A DNA stretch of 64,000 nt from Mycobacterium sp. 1554424.7 (GCF_001665295.1 NZ_LZSE01000105.1:243647-307646), one strand, 5' to 3'. Counted from the stretch's first letter, positions 42,875 through 51,872 are shown. Made by a program: numbers and translations. Notes: generated by a model not told the origin, from the letters alone.

Positions 42875-45247
42875 TCAGTCACGCGAAAAGGCAAGCGCCA
42901 GTTCCCTTTCCACATCCTCGTACGGCCTGCCCGAGAGGTCGAGGTTGACCTTGGCGATGGTGCCGCCGGTGAACGTGAACGGTGCCTTGTAGCGACTCGA
43001 CACCGCCGAACCGCCGTTGCGTCCGATCGTGATGGCGGCCCCGGCCAGTCCGAACGTCCCGGGATGAGTGCATACCTCCGTCAGCGTGCCGACCACCTCG
43101 TCGTCGACGAACAGCGTCAGTTCACCGAGCGGGGTGTGGCTGTTCGGCACGGTGCTAGACCGCGTATAGCGAACGCCAAAGACGTGCCGGCCCAGCGGCA
43201 CCGCCGTCGACGACGAGACTAAGTGTTGGCGCTCGCCGAGGAAGTTGTAGACGTAGTGCAACCTGCCGTCCTGGACGAACAGCACATGCCCGCCGTGCGC
43301 GCCGCCCTGCTTGAACAGCACGCCCTCGGCGCCGGTGCTATCCACCGTCACGTCGGCCAGCACCGCGAACGAGCGGCCGCGAATCTCGGGGGCCGCGCCG
43401 ATGCCGACGCCGGCGCAGTCGGGATAGTAGACGTAACTGGAGCGCTCGCCTGCCAGGCAGGGTCGCCATTGGTCGCCCGTCTCGATGACATTCAGGTCGG
43501 CCAGGGGTAGCCCGTTGTACTTGGCCGCCTCGGAAAACCACAGCGCCTTGAGCTCTTCGAGCTTCTCGGGCTGCTCGGCGGCCAGATCATGGCACTGACT
43601 GCGATCCTCTTCGATGTGGAACAACTCCCAGCGGTCGGCGTCGAACTGCGACCACCCGGAGGGCGAGGCGGCATGGACGGTGTTGGCGAACCAGCCCTGA
43701 TGCCAGATCCCGCGGGTGCCCAGCATCATGTAGAACTGGGTCCGCTTGCCGGTGTCCGCACCCGGATCATCCAGGGCCGCTTTGAAACTCACCCCGTCCA
43801 GGGGTTTCTGCGCAATACCCTTGACCGTCTGCGGCGCGGTCATGCCCAGCAGGTCATAGACGGTCGGGGTGATGTCGCAGACATTGACGTAGTTGTCGCG
43901 AACCTCACCGCGCGCGGCAATACCGACGGGCCAGGAAATGATCGCCGGATCGGCGATGCCGCCCTCGTGCGAGGCGTAGCGCTTGAACAACTTGTACGGC
44001 GTGTTGAACGCCATCGCCCACCCGATCGGATAGTGGTTGAAGGTCTCCGGCCCGCCCAGGTGATCGAAGAGCTTCATGCTCTCCTCGACCGTGTCGATAT
44101 AGCCGTTGAAGAACTTGCCCTCGTTCACCGACCCGTTCGGCCCGCCCTCACCGCTGGCCCCATTATCGGAAATCACCACGATGATCGTGTTGTCCAGCTG
44201 TCCGGACTCCTCCAAATAGTCCAGGATCCGGCCGATCTGCGCGTCGGTATAACTGAGGAACCCGGCGAACACCTCGGCCATCCGGCTAAACAGCTTCTTC
44301 TCGTCGTCATTAAGCGAGTCCCACGGCCGCACCGTGTCCTGCAGCGGCCAGGATTCGCCGTGGGGCCCCTGCACGTCGAGATACGGGTTCATTGGCGACA
44401 AGTCGGTATCGGCCGGCACGATCCCCATCGCCTTCTGGTTGTCCAGCACGATCTCGCGATAGCGCTCGTAGCCCATGTCGAACTTGCCCGCGTAGCGGTC
44501 CGCCCACTCCTTGAACACATGGTGCGGCGAGTGCGCTGCGCCAGGGCACACGTAACTGAACCACGGCTTATCCGGCGCGATCACCTTCGCGTCGCGAATG
44601 AACTCGATCGTCTTGTCCGCGATGTCCTTCGACAGGTGATAGCCGTCCTCCGGGGTGCCCGGCGGCTCAACCGGGTGGTTGTCGTACACCAGATCCGGAT
44701 ACCACTGGTCGGTCTCGCCGCCCATGAAGCCGTAGAACCGCTCGAAACCACGCGAGGTCGGCCAATGCCGTCGCGTGGCAGCCATATTCGCCTCTTCCAG
44801 CGGGGTCAGGTGCCACTTGCCCACGCAGTACGTGTTGTAGCCGCGCTCGGACAACACCTCCGACAGCAACGCGGTATCGGCGGGGATCCGCCCGTTGCAG
44901 TTCGGGAAGCCGTCGGTGAACTCCTCGATGGTGGCCATCCCCACCGTGGTCGCATTACGCCCCGTCAGCAACGAAGCCCGCGTCGGCGAACACAGCGCCG
45001 TGGTGTGAAACTGCGACAGCCGCACCCCGCGCTCGGCGATCCGCGACATGGCGGGCATCTCCACCAGACCGCCGAAGCAGTCCCAGGTCGCGATCCCGGT
45101 GTCATCCCACACCAGATAAAGGATGTTCGGCGCATTCTCCGGCGCCGTCGGCGCCGCGTACGGCCCCCAATCCGGCTCCGAATCGCGGATATCCAGCTCG
45201 ATCCTGCCGTTGAATTCCGTGGAACCAGTTGCCATCGTCAGCCTCAT
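42875..45247 (-). CDS. Type I arylsulfatase
   Basis: This 790-residue protein starts at ATG 45247 (GGAGG five bases before); the frame to 45367 is not needed. It contains the formylglycine motif with Cys86 in CSPTRASLLTG, metal residues in WDDTG, the GKWHL motif, and SDNGASGEGG. The C-terminal ~150 residues form a beta-rich extension with HTPLGELTLFVDDEVVG. It resembles mycobacterial AtsD-type sulfatases. Cys86 must be converted to formylglycine by a separate enzyme. The gene is divergent from the cupin, across a GntR-type box. Confidence 0.95.
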   Translation of the reverse strand: MRLTMATGSTEFNGRIELDIRDSEPDWGPYAAPTAPENAPNILYLVWDDTGIATWDCFGGLVEMPAMSRIAERGVRLSQFHTTALCSPTRASLLTGRNATTVGMATIEEFTDGFPNCNGRIPADTALLSEVLSERGYNTYCVGKWHLTPLEEANMAATRRHWPTSRGFERFYGFMGGETDQWYPDLVYDNHPVEPPGTPEDGYHLSKDIADKTIEFIRDAKVIAPDKPWFSYVCPGAAHSPHHVFKEWADRYAGKFDMGYERYREIVLDNQKAMGIVPADTDLSPMNPYLDVQGPHGESWPLQDTVRPWDSLNDDEKKLFSRMAEVFAGFLSYTDAQIGRILDYLEESGQLDNTIIVVISDNGASGEGGPNGSVNEGKFFNGYIDTVEESMKLFDHLGGPETFNHYPIGWAMAFNTPYKLFKRYASHEGGIADPAIISWPVGIAARGEVRDNYVNVCDITPTVYDLLGMTAPQTVKGIAQKPLDGVSFKAALDDPGADTGKRTQFYMMLGTRGIWHQGWFANTVHAASPSGWSQFDADRWELFHIEEDRSQCHDLAAEQPEKLEELKALWFSEAAKYNGLPLADLNVIETGDQWRPCLAGERSSYVYYPDCAGVGIGAAPEIRGRSFAVLADVTVDSTGAEGVLFKQGGAHGGHVLFVQDGRLHYVYNFLGERQHLVSSSTAVPLGRHVFGVRYTRSSTVPNSHTPLGELTLFVDDEVVGTLTEVCTHPGTFGLAGAAITIGRNGGSAVSSRYKAPFTFTGGTIAKVNLDLSGRPYEDVERELALAFSRD

Positions 45248-45343
45248 CTCATCCTCCGCCCGCGTCGGGCGGGATCGCGCCGACCCGTCACCGGGCCCCG
45301 GATTCGACGTTGAATTGCCGGGGGCGGCGCGATCAGCAGCGGT

Positions 45344-45400
45344 GCAGATCGTATATATTCGTATCAATTGTATAGTATCTTGTCAATAGTATATGAAGTG
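45344..45400. promoter_or_regulatory. Divergent sulfatase/cupin promoter with GCAGATCGTATAT box
   Basis: GCAGATCGTATAT at 45344-45356 repeats the 13-mer seen twice before the FAH operon. It is followed by TTCGTATCAATTG and TATAGTATC at 45358-45379 and GTATATGAA at 45389-45397. This AT-rich stretch lies between sulfatase (start 45247) and cupin (start 45431) and probably carries operators for both. Confidence 0.55.
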
Positions 45401-45430
45401 CCACTGTTGCATTCGGCGAAGGGATAGCCA

Positions 45431-45892
45431 ATGGGTGCCGCGGACGGATTCCATCCTGACTTCGACATCATCGAAGTTGAGGCAGTGCGGGCTCGTGTGC
45501 ACCACATCAAATCGTCCGACCTCGATTCGTCCACCGCGCAAACCGAAGGGTTGCGGCGGCTTGCCGCCATCTGCGGCAAATCGGTCGGTACGCAGGCGCT
45601 GTGGATGGGCGAGGCCCATGTCGAACCCGCGACCGCCTCGGGGAATCATCACCACGGCGACTGCGAGACCGCAATCTACGTGCGAAAAGGCAACCCCGAG
45701 TTCGTGTTCCACGACGGCGTCAGGGAGGTCCGCATCGCCGCGGGACCCGGCGACTACATCTTCGTCCCGCCGTACGTGCCGCATCGGGAAGAAAATCCCG
45801 ATCCGACCGTGCCGGCCGAGGTCGTCATCGCGCGCACCACCCCGGAGGCGGTCGTCGTCAACTTGCCGGCGCTGTACTCGCTTGGGCCCTAA
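45431..45892 (+). CDS. Cupin-domain protein
   Basis: This 153-residue single-cupin protein has motif 1 in ATASGNHHHGDCETAIYVRKG (G-x-HHH) and motif 2 in AAGPGDYIFVPPYVPHREEN. Metal ligands are the histidines of both motifs and Glu of GDCETA. It could be a dioxygenase, isomerase or epimerase; substrate unknown. It is divergent from the sulfatase and its TAA abuts the stop of the PE-PGM gene with no spacer, marking the right edge of the catabolic cluster. Confidence 0.88.
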   Translation: MGAADGFHPDFDIIEVEAVRARVHHIKSSDLDSSTAQTEGLRRLAAICGKSVGTQALWMGEAHVEPATASGNHHHGDCETAIYVRKGNPEFVFHDGVREVRIAAGPGDYIFVPPYVPHREENPDPTVPAEVVIARTTPEAVVVNLPALYSLGP

Positions 45893-47209
45893 CTAAAGCA
45901 AGCCGGTCAGCTCTGCCGTCAGCCCACTGACACTGGTGTTGGTCACGGCGTGGATCAGGTCGCGGGTCACCGCGACCGGGAAGTGCACCGTCGCCGCCGC
46001 GACCTCGTCGATGCCGTTCTGCACCGCGTTCGCGATCGTCATCGGATCGCCGGTGCCAAGCGAAGCCAAACTGTTCCAGGCCGCGAATTGCGGCGCCGTG
46101 ATGAGGTCGCGCACGTCGACGAACAGCTTGGTCGGCAAGGTCGGCGGCCCGATCGGAATGCCGTCCCAACTGGTCATCGTCCAGCCGCCCTGCGGGCTGC
46201 CCTGCACCACGACGACGCCGGTGTTGGGCAGCGGGTGGGTGAGCATCAGCAAGGGATCGGGATTGTTGACGTTCATGAGCGTGCCGACCTCGATCGCGAA
46301 CTCGCTCGAGAACCCGACGTCGGTGATGTGGCCGTTCGCGGGGTTCACGACGGGGTTAGTCATGGCGGTGCCATACATCGTCTGCATCGCGTTGGTGAAG
46401 CCCTGGTCGAAAACGACGCCGTTGATGTGGGCCGAGCCGGGGGCGAGCATCGGCACGATGGGGAACCCAAGCGTCCACGCCAGCGGGGCGACCAGATACA
46501 GCAGGCCCTGGGGGCTGATGTCGGGTGCGCCGTCGAAGACGCCGGCACTGATCTCGTTGAGCCCGGCCAATGCCGGCGGGTTGGTCATGCCGGCGTAGAA
46601 CGCGGTCTGCTGCACCCTGGTCAGCTGCGACTCGAAGACCCCGGCGAAGTTGCCTTGCGGCCCGAGCGCGGTGCCGATGGCCGTCGCCTGCTGCACCCCC
46701 AGCGGGGTGAGGGGCAAGCCGGGCACGGCCGTGTCAATCAGGTTGGCCGCGTTGCCAACTGACTGCCCGTGCCGCACGAAGTCGATGACGATCGACTGCT
46801 GGTTGCCGCCGGTGCCGAACAACGCCTGATCGATCGCGCTGCCGAGCGGGCTGTTGCTCCAGACCCCGGTGATCGTGTTGAGCGGAGCGTCAAGGAACGT
46901 CTGCAGCTCGCCGGTAAGGCTCGCGGCGGAGGCCGCCTCGGTGGCCGCATACGACGCGGCCGCGGTGCTCAACGTGCGCACGAACTGCTCGTAGTACGTC
47001 GTCGCCCGCGCCGCCGCCGCCTGATAGTCCTGGGCATGCGCGCCGAACAGCGCCGCGATGGCCCCCGACACCTCGTCGGCGCCCGCCGCCGCCAGCTCGG
47101 TCGTCGGGATTGCCGCGACCAGATTGCCGGCGGTCACGGCCGAACCGATGCGCTCCACATCGGCCGCGGCCGTCTCCAAGATTTCCGGCACCACGAACAC
47201 AGATGACAT
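45893..47209 (-). CDS. PE protein with phosphoglycerate-mutase-like domain (Rv0754/PE_PGRS11-like)
   Basis: This 438-residue protein has a PE domain in residues 1 to ~95 (MSSVFVVPEILETAAADVERIG; ADEVSGAIAALFGAHAQDY). A histidine phosphatase/PGM domain follows with Arg146-His147-Gly (IDFVRHGQSVGN), LTPLGVQQATAIG and a second histidine in MLTHPLPNTGV. Rv0754 (PE_PGRS11) in M. tuberculosis is reported to have phosphoglycerate mutase activity. It has no PGRS repeats here. Direction relative to phoP matches H37Rv. Confidence 0.92.
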   Translation of the reverse strand: MSSVFVVPEILETAAADVERIGSAVTAGNLVAAIPTTELAAAGADEVSGAIAALFGAHAQDYQAAAARATTYYEQFVRTLSTAAASYAATEAASAASLTGELQTFLDAPLNTITGVWSNSPLGSAIDQALFGTGGNQQSIVIDFVRHGQSVGNAANLIDTAVPGLPLTPLGVQQATAIGTALGPQGNFAGVFESQLTRVQQTAFYAGMTNPPALAGLNEISAGVFDGAPDISPQGLLYLVAPLAWTLGFPIVPMLAPGSAHINGVVFDQGFTNAMQTMYGTAMTNPVVNPANGHITDVGFSSEFAIEVGTLMNVNNPDPLLMLTHPLPNTGVVVVQGSPQGGWTMTSWDGIPIGPPTLPTKLFVDVRDLITAPQFAAWNSLASLGTGDPMTIANAVQNGIDEVAAATVHFPVAVTRDLIHAVTNTSVSGLTAELTGLL

Positions 47210-47366
47210 TCGCCTAACCCCCCGGTTTGGTGATGAGTACTAGCCATCATGGAGCGCGGCGCAGGAAGATGTGGCCGGTTTCGACCAATCCGCATCACGC
47301 GAAAGTGCAACTAGCGACGCGTCTTCCAAGTGGGCCCATCGGTAGTCGCACGCTCGCGGTAAAGGC

Positions 47367-48140
47367 TTACTGCTTCTTGCGCGCGAGGAACGCCCGCATG
47401 TGCTGTTGCGGCTCACCGGTCAGGAACGCCAGGCCGAACTGCTCGAAGCTGTCCTCGATGGCCCCGTGAACGGTCATGTCGAACCAGTTGTTGAGGAGGC
47501 GCTTTTGTTGCCGGACCGCCTGCGGGCCGAAGCCGTTGAGCCTGGTGCTGAGCTCGGCGACGCGGGCGTCGAGGGCGTCGGCCGCGACAACCTCGTGCAC
47601 CAGGCCCCAGGCGGCGGCGGTGGCGGCGTCGATCGTCTCGCCGGTGAGCAGGAGCCAGGCCGCGTGTGAGGCCCCGATCAGCTTTGGGATCAACGCCGCG
47701 TGGATGACCGACGGGATGCCGACCGCCACCTCCGGCATCCCGAATTTGGCCCCCGCCTCCGCGATCCGCAGATCGCATGACGCCGCGACCTCCAGGCCAC
47801 CGCCGAGGCACCAGCCCGCGAGCCGTGCGATGACGGGCACCGGGCAGTCGCGGATCGCCTCGCACAACCCCGCGAGCCGCCGGATGAACACCTCGGCGCT
47901 GGACCGGTCGAGCGTGACCATCTCGTTGATGTCGGCGCCGCCGATGAACGCCTTCTCACCGGCTCCGCGCAACACGACGACCCGCACGCCGCCGTCCGGG
48001 CTAACGGTCCCGAACGCCTGCGCCAGTTCCTCGATCGCCCCGCTGCCGATGATGTTCAGCGTTTTGGAGTTGATCAACTCGATGGTGACCGAGCCGCCGT
48101 CGCGACCGAGCCTGACGAATTGGCTCTCCATCTTGTTCAT
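47367..48140 (-). CDS. Enoyl-CoA hydratase/isomerase-family protein
   Basis: This 257-residue crotonase shows the oxyanion-hole segments KAFIGGADINEM and ARLAGWCLGGGLEVAASCDLRIA, and catalytic-side FGMPEVAVGIPSVIHAALIPKLIG. The first Gly-Ala-x2-Asp motif places it in the crotonase superfamily; acyl specificity cannot be read. ATG 48140 is used, with ATG 48131 an alternative. It is a single gene after the synteny change, and H37Rv has the mmsA operon at this position. Confidence 0.88.
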   Translation of the reverse strand: MNKMESQFVRLGRDGGSVTIELINSKTLNIIGSGAIEELAQAFGTVSPDGGVRVVVLRGAGEKAFIGGADINEMVTLDRSSAEVFIRRLAGLCEAIRDCPVPVIARLAGWCLGGGLEVAASCDLRIAEAGAKFGMPEVAVGIPSVIHAALIPKLIGASHAAWLLLTGETIDAATAAAWGLVHEVVAADALDARVAELSTRLNGFGPQAVRQQKRLLNNWFDMTVHGAIEDSFEQFGLAFLTGEPQQHMRAFLARKKQ

Positions 48141-48160
48141 GCTCTACGCCTACACGAGTA

Positions 48161-48190
48161 AAGCCGCCCCGGCGCTGGCCGGGGCGGCTT
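48161..48190 (-). terminator. Intrinsic-type terminator hairpin
   Basis: AAGCCGCCCCGGC and GCCGGGGCGGCTT are perfect 13-bp complements around a 4-base loop, followed on the minus strand by TTTACT. It lies downstream of the proline-rich secreted-protein gene and 21 bp before the crotonase start. Confidence 0.75.
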
Positions 48191-48219
48191 CTCATTTGTC
48201 CCTGCGGGCTGCGCGGGCG

Positions 48220-49077
48220 TCAGTACAGCGGCACCCAGACGCCGAAGAACCAGTAGCCCCAACCGCCGTAGTACCAGTTGAAGACCGGGAAGACGGTGAA
48301 GGTGTTGTACTCGAACGGGCCGAAGTCGGACCGGGCGTAGGCGACGTCGCGCGGCGGGCCGGACCAGGGGCGGTTCCACCCGCCGGGCGGCGGCGGGCCG
48401 TCCCATCCGCCCGGCGGCGGCGGGCCGTACCAGCCGGGCGGGGCGTGGTGCGGGGCCGGGCCGTCGTTCCAGCCCCACCCGCGCTCCCGCGGCGGCGGTG
48501 GCGCGCCGCGGCCCACGACGCTGAATTGAACGTCACCTGCGGGGCCGCCGATTTCGGCGCTGGCGGTGACCAGGTCACGGCGCGGCACGTAGGGCGGGTG
48601 GGGCGGCTGCGTGCTCGGTGGATTCAGGGCGGGGCGCGCCTCTCGGCCCGAGGGCGGGGTCGTCTGCCCGGTCGCCGGCGCGGTGGTTTGCGGGCTCGGC
48701 GCCGTCGTTTGGCCTCCGGGCGTGGTTTCCGTCCCGGACGGCTCGCTGCTTCGCGACGACGGCTGCGTGCTCTGCGTGGCCGGCGGCTCGCTGGATTGCG
48801 TGGCCGGCGGCTGGGTGTGGGTGGCCGGCGGCGGCGTGCTCTGGTTCGCGGGCGGCTGGGTCGACTGGGTGGCGGGCGGCTGGGTGGCCGGTTCGCGGGT
48901 CTGCGGCGGGTTCTGCGGAGCCTGCGTCGCTCCGCCGCCGCCACCACCGCCGCCGTGGCAATTCGGGCACGGCGGCGGAGGGTCCAGCGGCGCGGCGCTG
49001 GCGAACCCGGGGTTCAGCGCGGAGATGCTGAGCGCCGCCGCGACCGCCGCCGCGCTGGCGATTCGTTTCATAGACAT
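48220..49077 (-). CDS. Secreted Pro/Thr-rich protein with aromatic C-terminal domain
   Basis: This 285-residue preprotein has a signal peptide (IASAAAVAAALSISALNPGFASA). The mature chain opens CPNCHGGGGGGGG, followed by a ~90-residue TQPPATQ-type Pro/Thr/Ser low-complexity stretch likely to be glycosylated, and a C-terminal segment rich in Gly/Pro/Trp ending FNWYYGGWGYWFFGVWVPLY. No enzymatic motif is seen. It is probably wall-associated. The CPNC motif could bind metal or form a disulfide. It lies downstream of the LpqH-like gene in the same direction. Confidence 0.78.
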   Translation of the reverse strand: MSMKRIASAAAVAAALSISALNPGFASAAPLDPPPPCPNCHGGGGGGGGATQAPQNPPQTREPATQPPATQSTQPPANQSTPPPATHTQPPATQSSEPPATQSTQPSSRSSEPSGTETTPGGQTTAPSPQTTAPATGQTTPPSGREARPALNPPSTQPPHPPYVPRRDLVTASAEIGGPAGDVQFSVVGRGAPPPPRERGWGWNDGPAPHHAPPGWYGPPPPGGWDGPPPPGGWNRPWSGPPRDVAYARSDFGPFEYNTFTVFPVFNWYYGGWGYWFFGVWVPLY

Positions 49078-49113
49078 AAGGTGCGTCCCCTTTTTGGGTG
49101 TCGATCGCCTGCG

Positions 49114-49581
49114 CTACGGGCAGGTCACGTCCAGTTCGAATGGCTTGGTCACCTGCTGCGGCTGCTGCGGATTGCTCATGTCGGTGCCGGTCGCGGTGCC
49201 CTTGATGGCGTAGGACTTGCCGTTAACCGCGGCCCCTGCGTTGCTGGCCTGGTTGGGGGCGGCGTCGGAGAAACCGAGCGCGATGCCGTTGACGCTGCCC
49301 AGCCCGACCGAATGGACGATCGGTGGATTGTCGTTGCTGACCACCGCACCGACCCCGGCCGTCGGGTCGCCGATGCCGATGGTGGTGACGTCGTTGGCCG
49401 AGTTGCACGTGACCTGGCCGCTGACGTTCTGGTTCTGCCCGTCGACGATGACCTGGGGGCCGGTCGCCGCCGGCGCCGAACTCGATGATGCTCCCGTGCT
49501 GGGCTTGTTGCTCGAACAGCCGGCGCATGCCGCGACCGCCACGGCCACGCCCGCTACCCCGACCACGATCCCACGCTTCAC
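49114..49581 (-). CDS. LpqH-like 19-kDa lipoprotein
   Basis: This 155-residue preprotein starts at GTG 49581. The lipobox is in VAVAACAGCSSNKPSTG. The mature domain matches LpqH: GPQVIVDGQNQNVSGQV, VHSVGLGSVNGIALGFS, YAIKGTATGTDMSNP, and an ending FELDVTCP. LpqH is a surface lipoprotein and TLR2 ligand in M. tuberculosis. The gene lies outside the usual lpqH neighbourhood as I recall it, so it may be a paralog. The longer frame to 50166 is antisense to the protease gene. Confidence 0.9.
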   Translation of the reverse strand: MKRGIVVGVAGVAVAVAACAGCSSNKPSTGASSSSAPAATGPQVIVDGQNQNVSGQVTCNSANDVTTIGIGDPTAGVGAVVSNDNPPIVHSVGLGSVNGIALGFSDAAPNQASNAGAAVNGKSYAIKGTATGTDMSNPQQPQQVTKPFELDVTCP

Positions 49582-49712
49582 TACTGCTCCCCTCGGTGTC
49601 GCTTGGTTCGCTACCTTTTCCCTGCAGGCTCCAATGAACGGACGCCGACAAACGCCGCTGCCGCGGATACCCGTCCGTGAAATTCGCAAACGTCGGTTCT
49701 CGCGCGTCGGCC

Positions 49713-50360
49713 TCAGGGCAGCACGCGCAAGCCCCACCTGCCGAGCAGCGGATTCACGAGCGCGAAGTACGTCGTGTAATCGTCGCCGTCGGGCGACGAC
49801 ATCAACAGGCCGACGGCGCTGACCGTGCCGTCCGGGTTCTTGACGAAGCCGGGACTGCCGCTGTCGCCGTTGAGGCTGAACACGCTGGCTTCGACGACGT
49901 CGCCCTCGACGTCCTTGACGGCACCACACGTCTCGCCGGTGACCGAGCCGATCTTGCAGAACGGCATGCCGACCTGAATCTGGGTGGCGCTCAACACGTC
50001 CCGGACCACGTACCTGCCGCCGACGTGACCGGTGGGCGCCCCGACGCTCGGATCGAGACGGATGATCGCGGCGTCCCTGGTGTCGCCCTCGTGCTCGCTG
50101 GCGGTGATCCTGCCGAGTGGGACGTTGTCCCCATAGGTCCACGCCGAGCCGTCGTGCGCGTCGCAATGCCCGCTGGTCATCAGGTAATAGCCACCGTCGT
50201 CACCTTGGGCGGCGAAACCCGCTGTGCAGGTGCTGTTTTCGTCCTCGACCTTGATGCCGGGCTCCACGCCCGGATTTGCCTGCACCGGATTCGCAAAGCA
50301 CGTCGCGGCAATGACGACGGCGCCGACCAACCCCAACCCCCGCAACCAACGCACGGCCAC
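49713..50360 (-). CDS. Secreted S1-family (trypsin-like) serine protease
   Basis: This 215-residue preprotein starts at GTG 50360 and has a signal peptide (GLGLVGAVVIAATCFANPVQA). The catalytic triad is visible: His65 (MTSGHCD), Asp96 (TRDAAIIRL) and Ser167 (NGDSGSPGF). It resembles short actinobacterial S1 endopeptidases with an SGHC motif and disulfide-linked cysteines. It is probably secreted. Its substrate is unknown. It is divergent from the SHOCT gene at 50457. Confidence 0.9.
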   Translation of the reverse strand: MAVRWLRGLGLVGAVVIAATCFANPVQANPGVEPGIKVEDENSTCTAGFAAQGDDGGYYLMTSGHCDAHDGSAWTYGDNVPLGRITASEHEGDTRDAAIIRLDPSVGAPTGHVGGRYVVRDVLSATQIQVGMPFCKIGSVTGETCGAVKDVEGDVVEASVFSLNGDSGSPGFVKNPDGTVSAVGLLMSSPDGDDYTTYFALVNPLLGRWGLRVLP

Positions 50361-50456
50361 GCCGCCTCTCTTCTCGTGTAGGGCAGCATGCTAACAGCAG
50401 CGACCGACCCCCGCCGGGCGTCTGCCGTAGGCTTATCGGGTCGGAGCGGAGGACGC

Positions 50457-50945
50457 GTGTTCGGTATCGGTAGCCGGCGGCTGGAGCGGAAGCTACGCCA
50501 GCGCGGAAAGGCGGCGATGGCGACCGTGTTGTCCACGCGACGGGCGATGTCTGGCCTCTACAAGAGCAACGATCCGTTTTATCAGACCCCGCCCACCCAA
50601 GCGAGCCCGGATCTTTGGACGATGACGGTCAGGGTGCAGCCCGACGATGCACCCGCGTTCGACGCCGAAATCGAGGCCTGGCTGTGGGCAAGGGAGCGGC
50701 CCTGGCTGAATACGGTCGTGCCGGTGCTCTACGATCCCTCGGATCACCGCAAGGTTGTCCTGGACCGGTCCCCCGCGGCCCAAAACGCCGCGCAGCAAGC
50801 GACTTTCGTGATGCGCGACCAATGGCTGGCAGAGCAGGCCCGGAGCCCGGTGGACCGGCTCACCGAACTGATGGACCTACGCGATCGGGGCGTCCTCAGC
50901 GCCGCCGACTACGAGGCACAGAGGCGAAAGCTTCTCGGACAGTAG
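50457..50945 (+). CDS. SHOCT-domain protein
   Basis: This 162-residue protein starts at GTG 50457 (GGAGCGGAGGAC upstream); the frame opens at 50388 without a ribosome site. A central domain contains DLWTMTVRVQPDDAPAFDAEIEAWL. The C-terminus is a SHOCT helix-turn-helix hairpin, DRLTELMDLRDRGVLSAADY. SHOCT domains mediate oligomerisation. No membrane helix or enzyme motif is visible. It converges with the alpha/beta hydrolase gene. Confidence 0.8.
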   Translation: MFGIGSRRLERKLRQRGKAAMATVLSTRRAMSGLYKSNDPFYQTPPTQASPDLWTMTVRVQPDDAPAFDAEIEAWLWARERPWLNTVVPVLYDPSDHRKVVLDRSPAAQNAAQQATFVMRDQWLAEQARSPVDRLTELMDLRDRGVLSAADYEAQRRKLLGQ

Positions 50946-50972
50946 AAAATTCGGGATCGACGAGGCGCTGGT

Positions 50973-51872
50973 TCAGCCGCCGACGTGGCGGGTGAGGAAA
51001 TCCAGGACGGCCTCGGCGAAGATGTCGTTGCGGTCGCCGGCGACCATGTGTCCAGCACCGCGCACATCGGTGAACTCGACGTCGGGGAAGCGGGCCAGGA
51101 ACTCGTCGGCGCGCTCCTGGCTGACCAGGTCGCTCACCTGCCCGCGAACCAGCAGCATCGGCACGCCGTTGCGCAATATCGCCGCGACCGCGGTGTGCAT
51201 GCGCTCGGCGTCGGTGACCTCGAACGGGGGGAACGGCGCCGAGCCGCTGATGAATTGCGGATCCCAGTGCCAATACCAACGATCGCCGCGGCGGCGCAGG
51301 TTGGTGGTCAGGCCCTCGAGATCGGTGGGCCGGGGCCGATGCGGGTTGTATTCGGCGATCGCGTCCGCGACCTCTTCGAGCGAGGCGAACCCCGACTCCA
51401 CCCGGTCGGACATGAAGTTGTGGATCCGGTTCGCGCCCGATTGCTCCATGTTGGGCACGATGTCGACGAGAACGACCGCGCTCGCGGTACCCGGCGACAG
51501 CTCCCCCTCCAGCAGCATCGTGGTGAACCCGCCCAGCGACGCGCCGACCAGCACCGGCCGCGGCGGCAACGTGCGCAGCACCTCCTGGACGTCGGCGGCG
51601 AAGCTGACCACGCGGTAGTCGCCCTCGCTCGACCAGTCGGATTCGCCGTGGCCGCGCAGGTCGATCGTGACGGCCTGAAAGCCGCGCTGCGCGACGGCCG
51701 CGGCCGCCTTGGCCCAGGACCGGCGCGTCTGCCCGCCGCCGTGCAGGAACACCACCGCACGCGCCTGCGGATCGCCCAAGCGGTCGGCGACGATGCGAAC
51801 GCCGCCGGGACCCTGGGCCGAGAACGTTTCGGGCGCGGTAGTCACCAGGAGATAGTAAGACCCTCTCGACAT
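50973..51872 (-). CDS. Alpha/beta-fold hydrolase
   Basis: This 299-residue protein has VVFLHGGGQTRRSW (oxyanion HGGG), the nucleophile elbow VGASLGGFTT, an acid in VRGQVSDLVSQE and His in GAGHMVAGD. The fold is esterase, haloperoxidase or epoxide-hydrolase-like. A GTG at 51845 would also be a reasonable start. It lies 35 bp downstream of the 58-codon gene in the same direction and could share a transcript. The substrate is not predictable. Confidence 0.88.
   Translation of the reverse strand: MSRGSYYLLVTTAPETFSAQGPGGVRIVADRLGDPQARAVVFLHGGGQTRRSWAKAAAAVAQRGFQAVTIDLRGHGESDWSSEGDYRVVSFAADVQEVLRTLPPRPVLVGASLGGFTTMLLEGELSPGTASAVVLVDIVPNMEQSGANRIHNFMSDRVESGFASLEEVADAIAEYNPHRPRPTDLEGLTTNLRRRGDRWYWHWDPQFISGSAPFPPFEVTDAERMHTAVAAILRNGVPMLLVRGQVSDLVSQERADEFLARFPDVEFTDVRGAGHMVAGDRNDIFAEAVLDFLTRHVGG

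Noticed and set aside
43589-45313. 574-codon plus-strand frame
   Set aside because: Antisense of the arylsulfatase.
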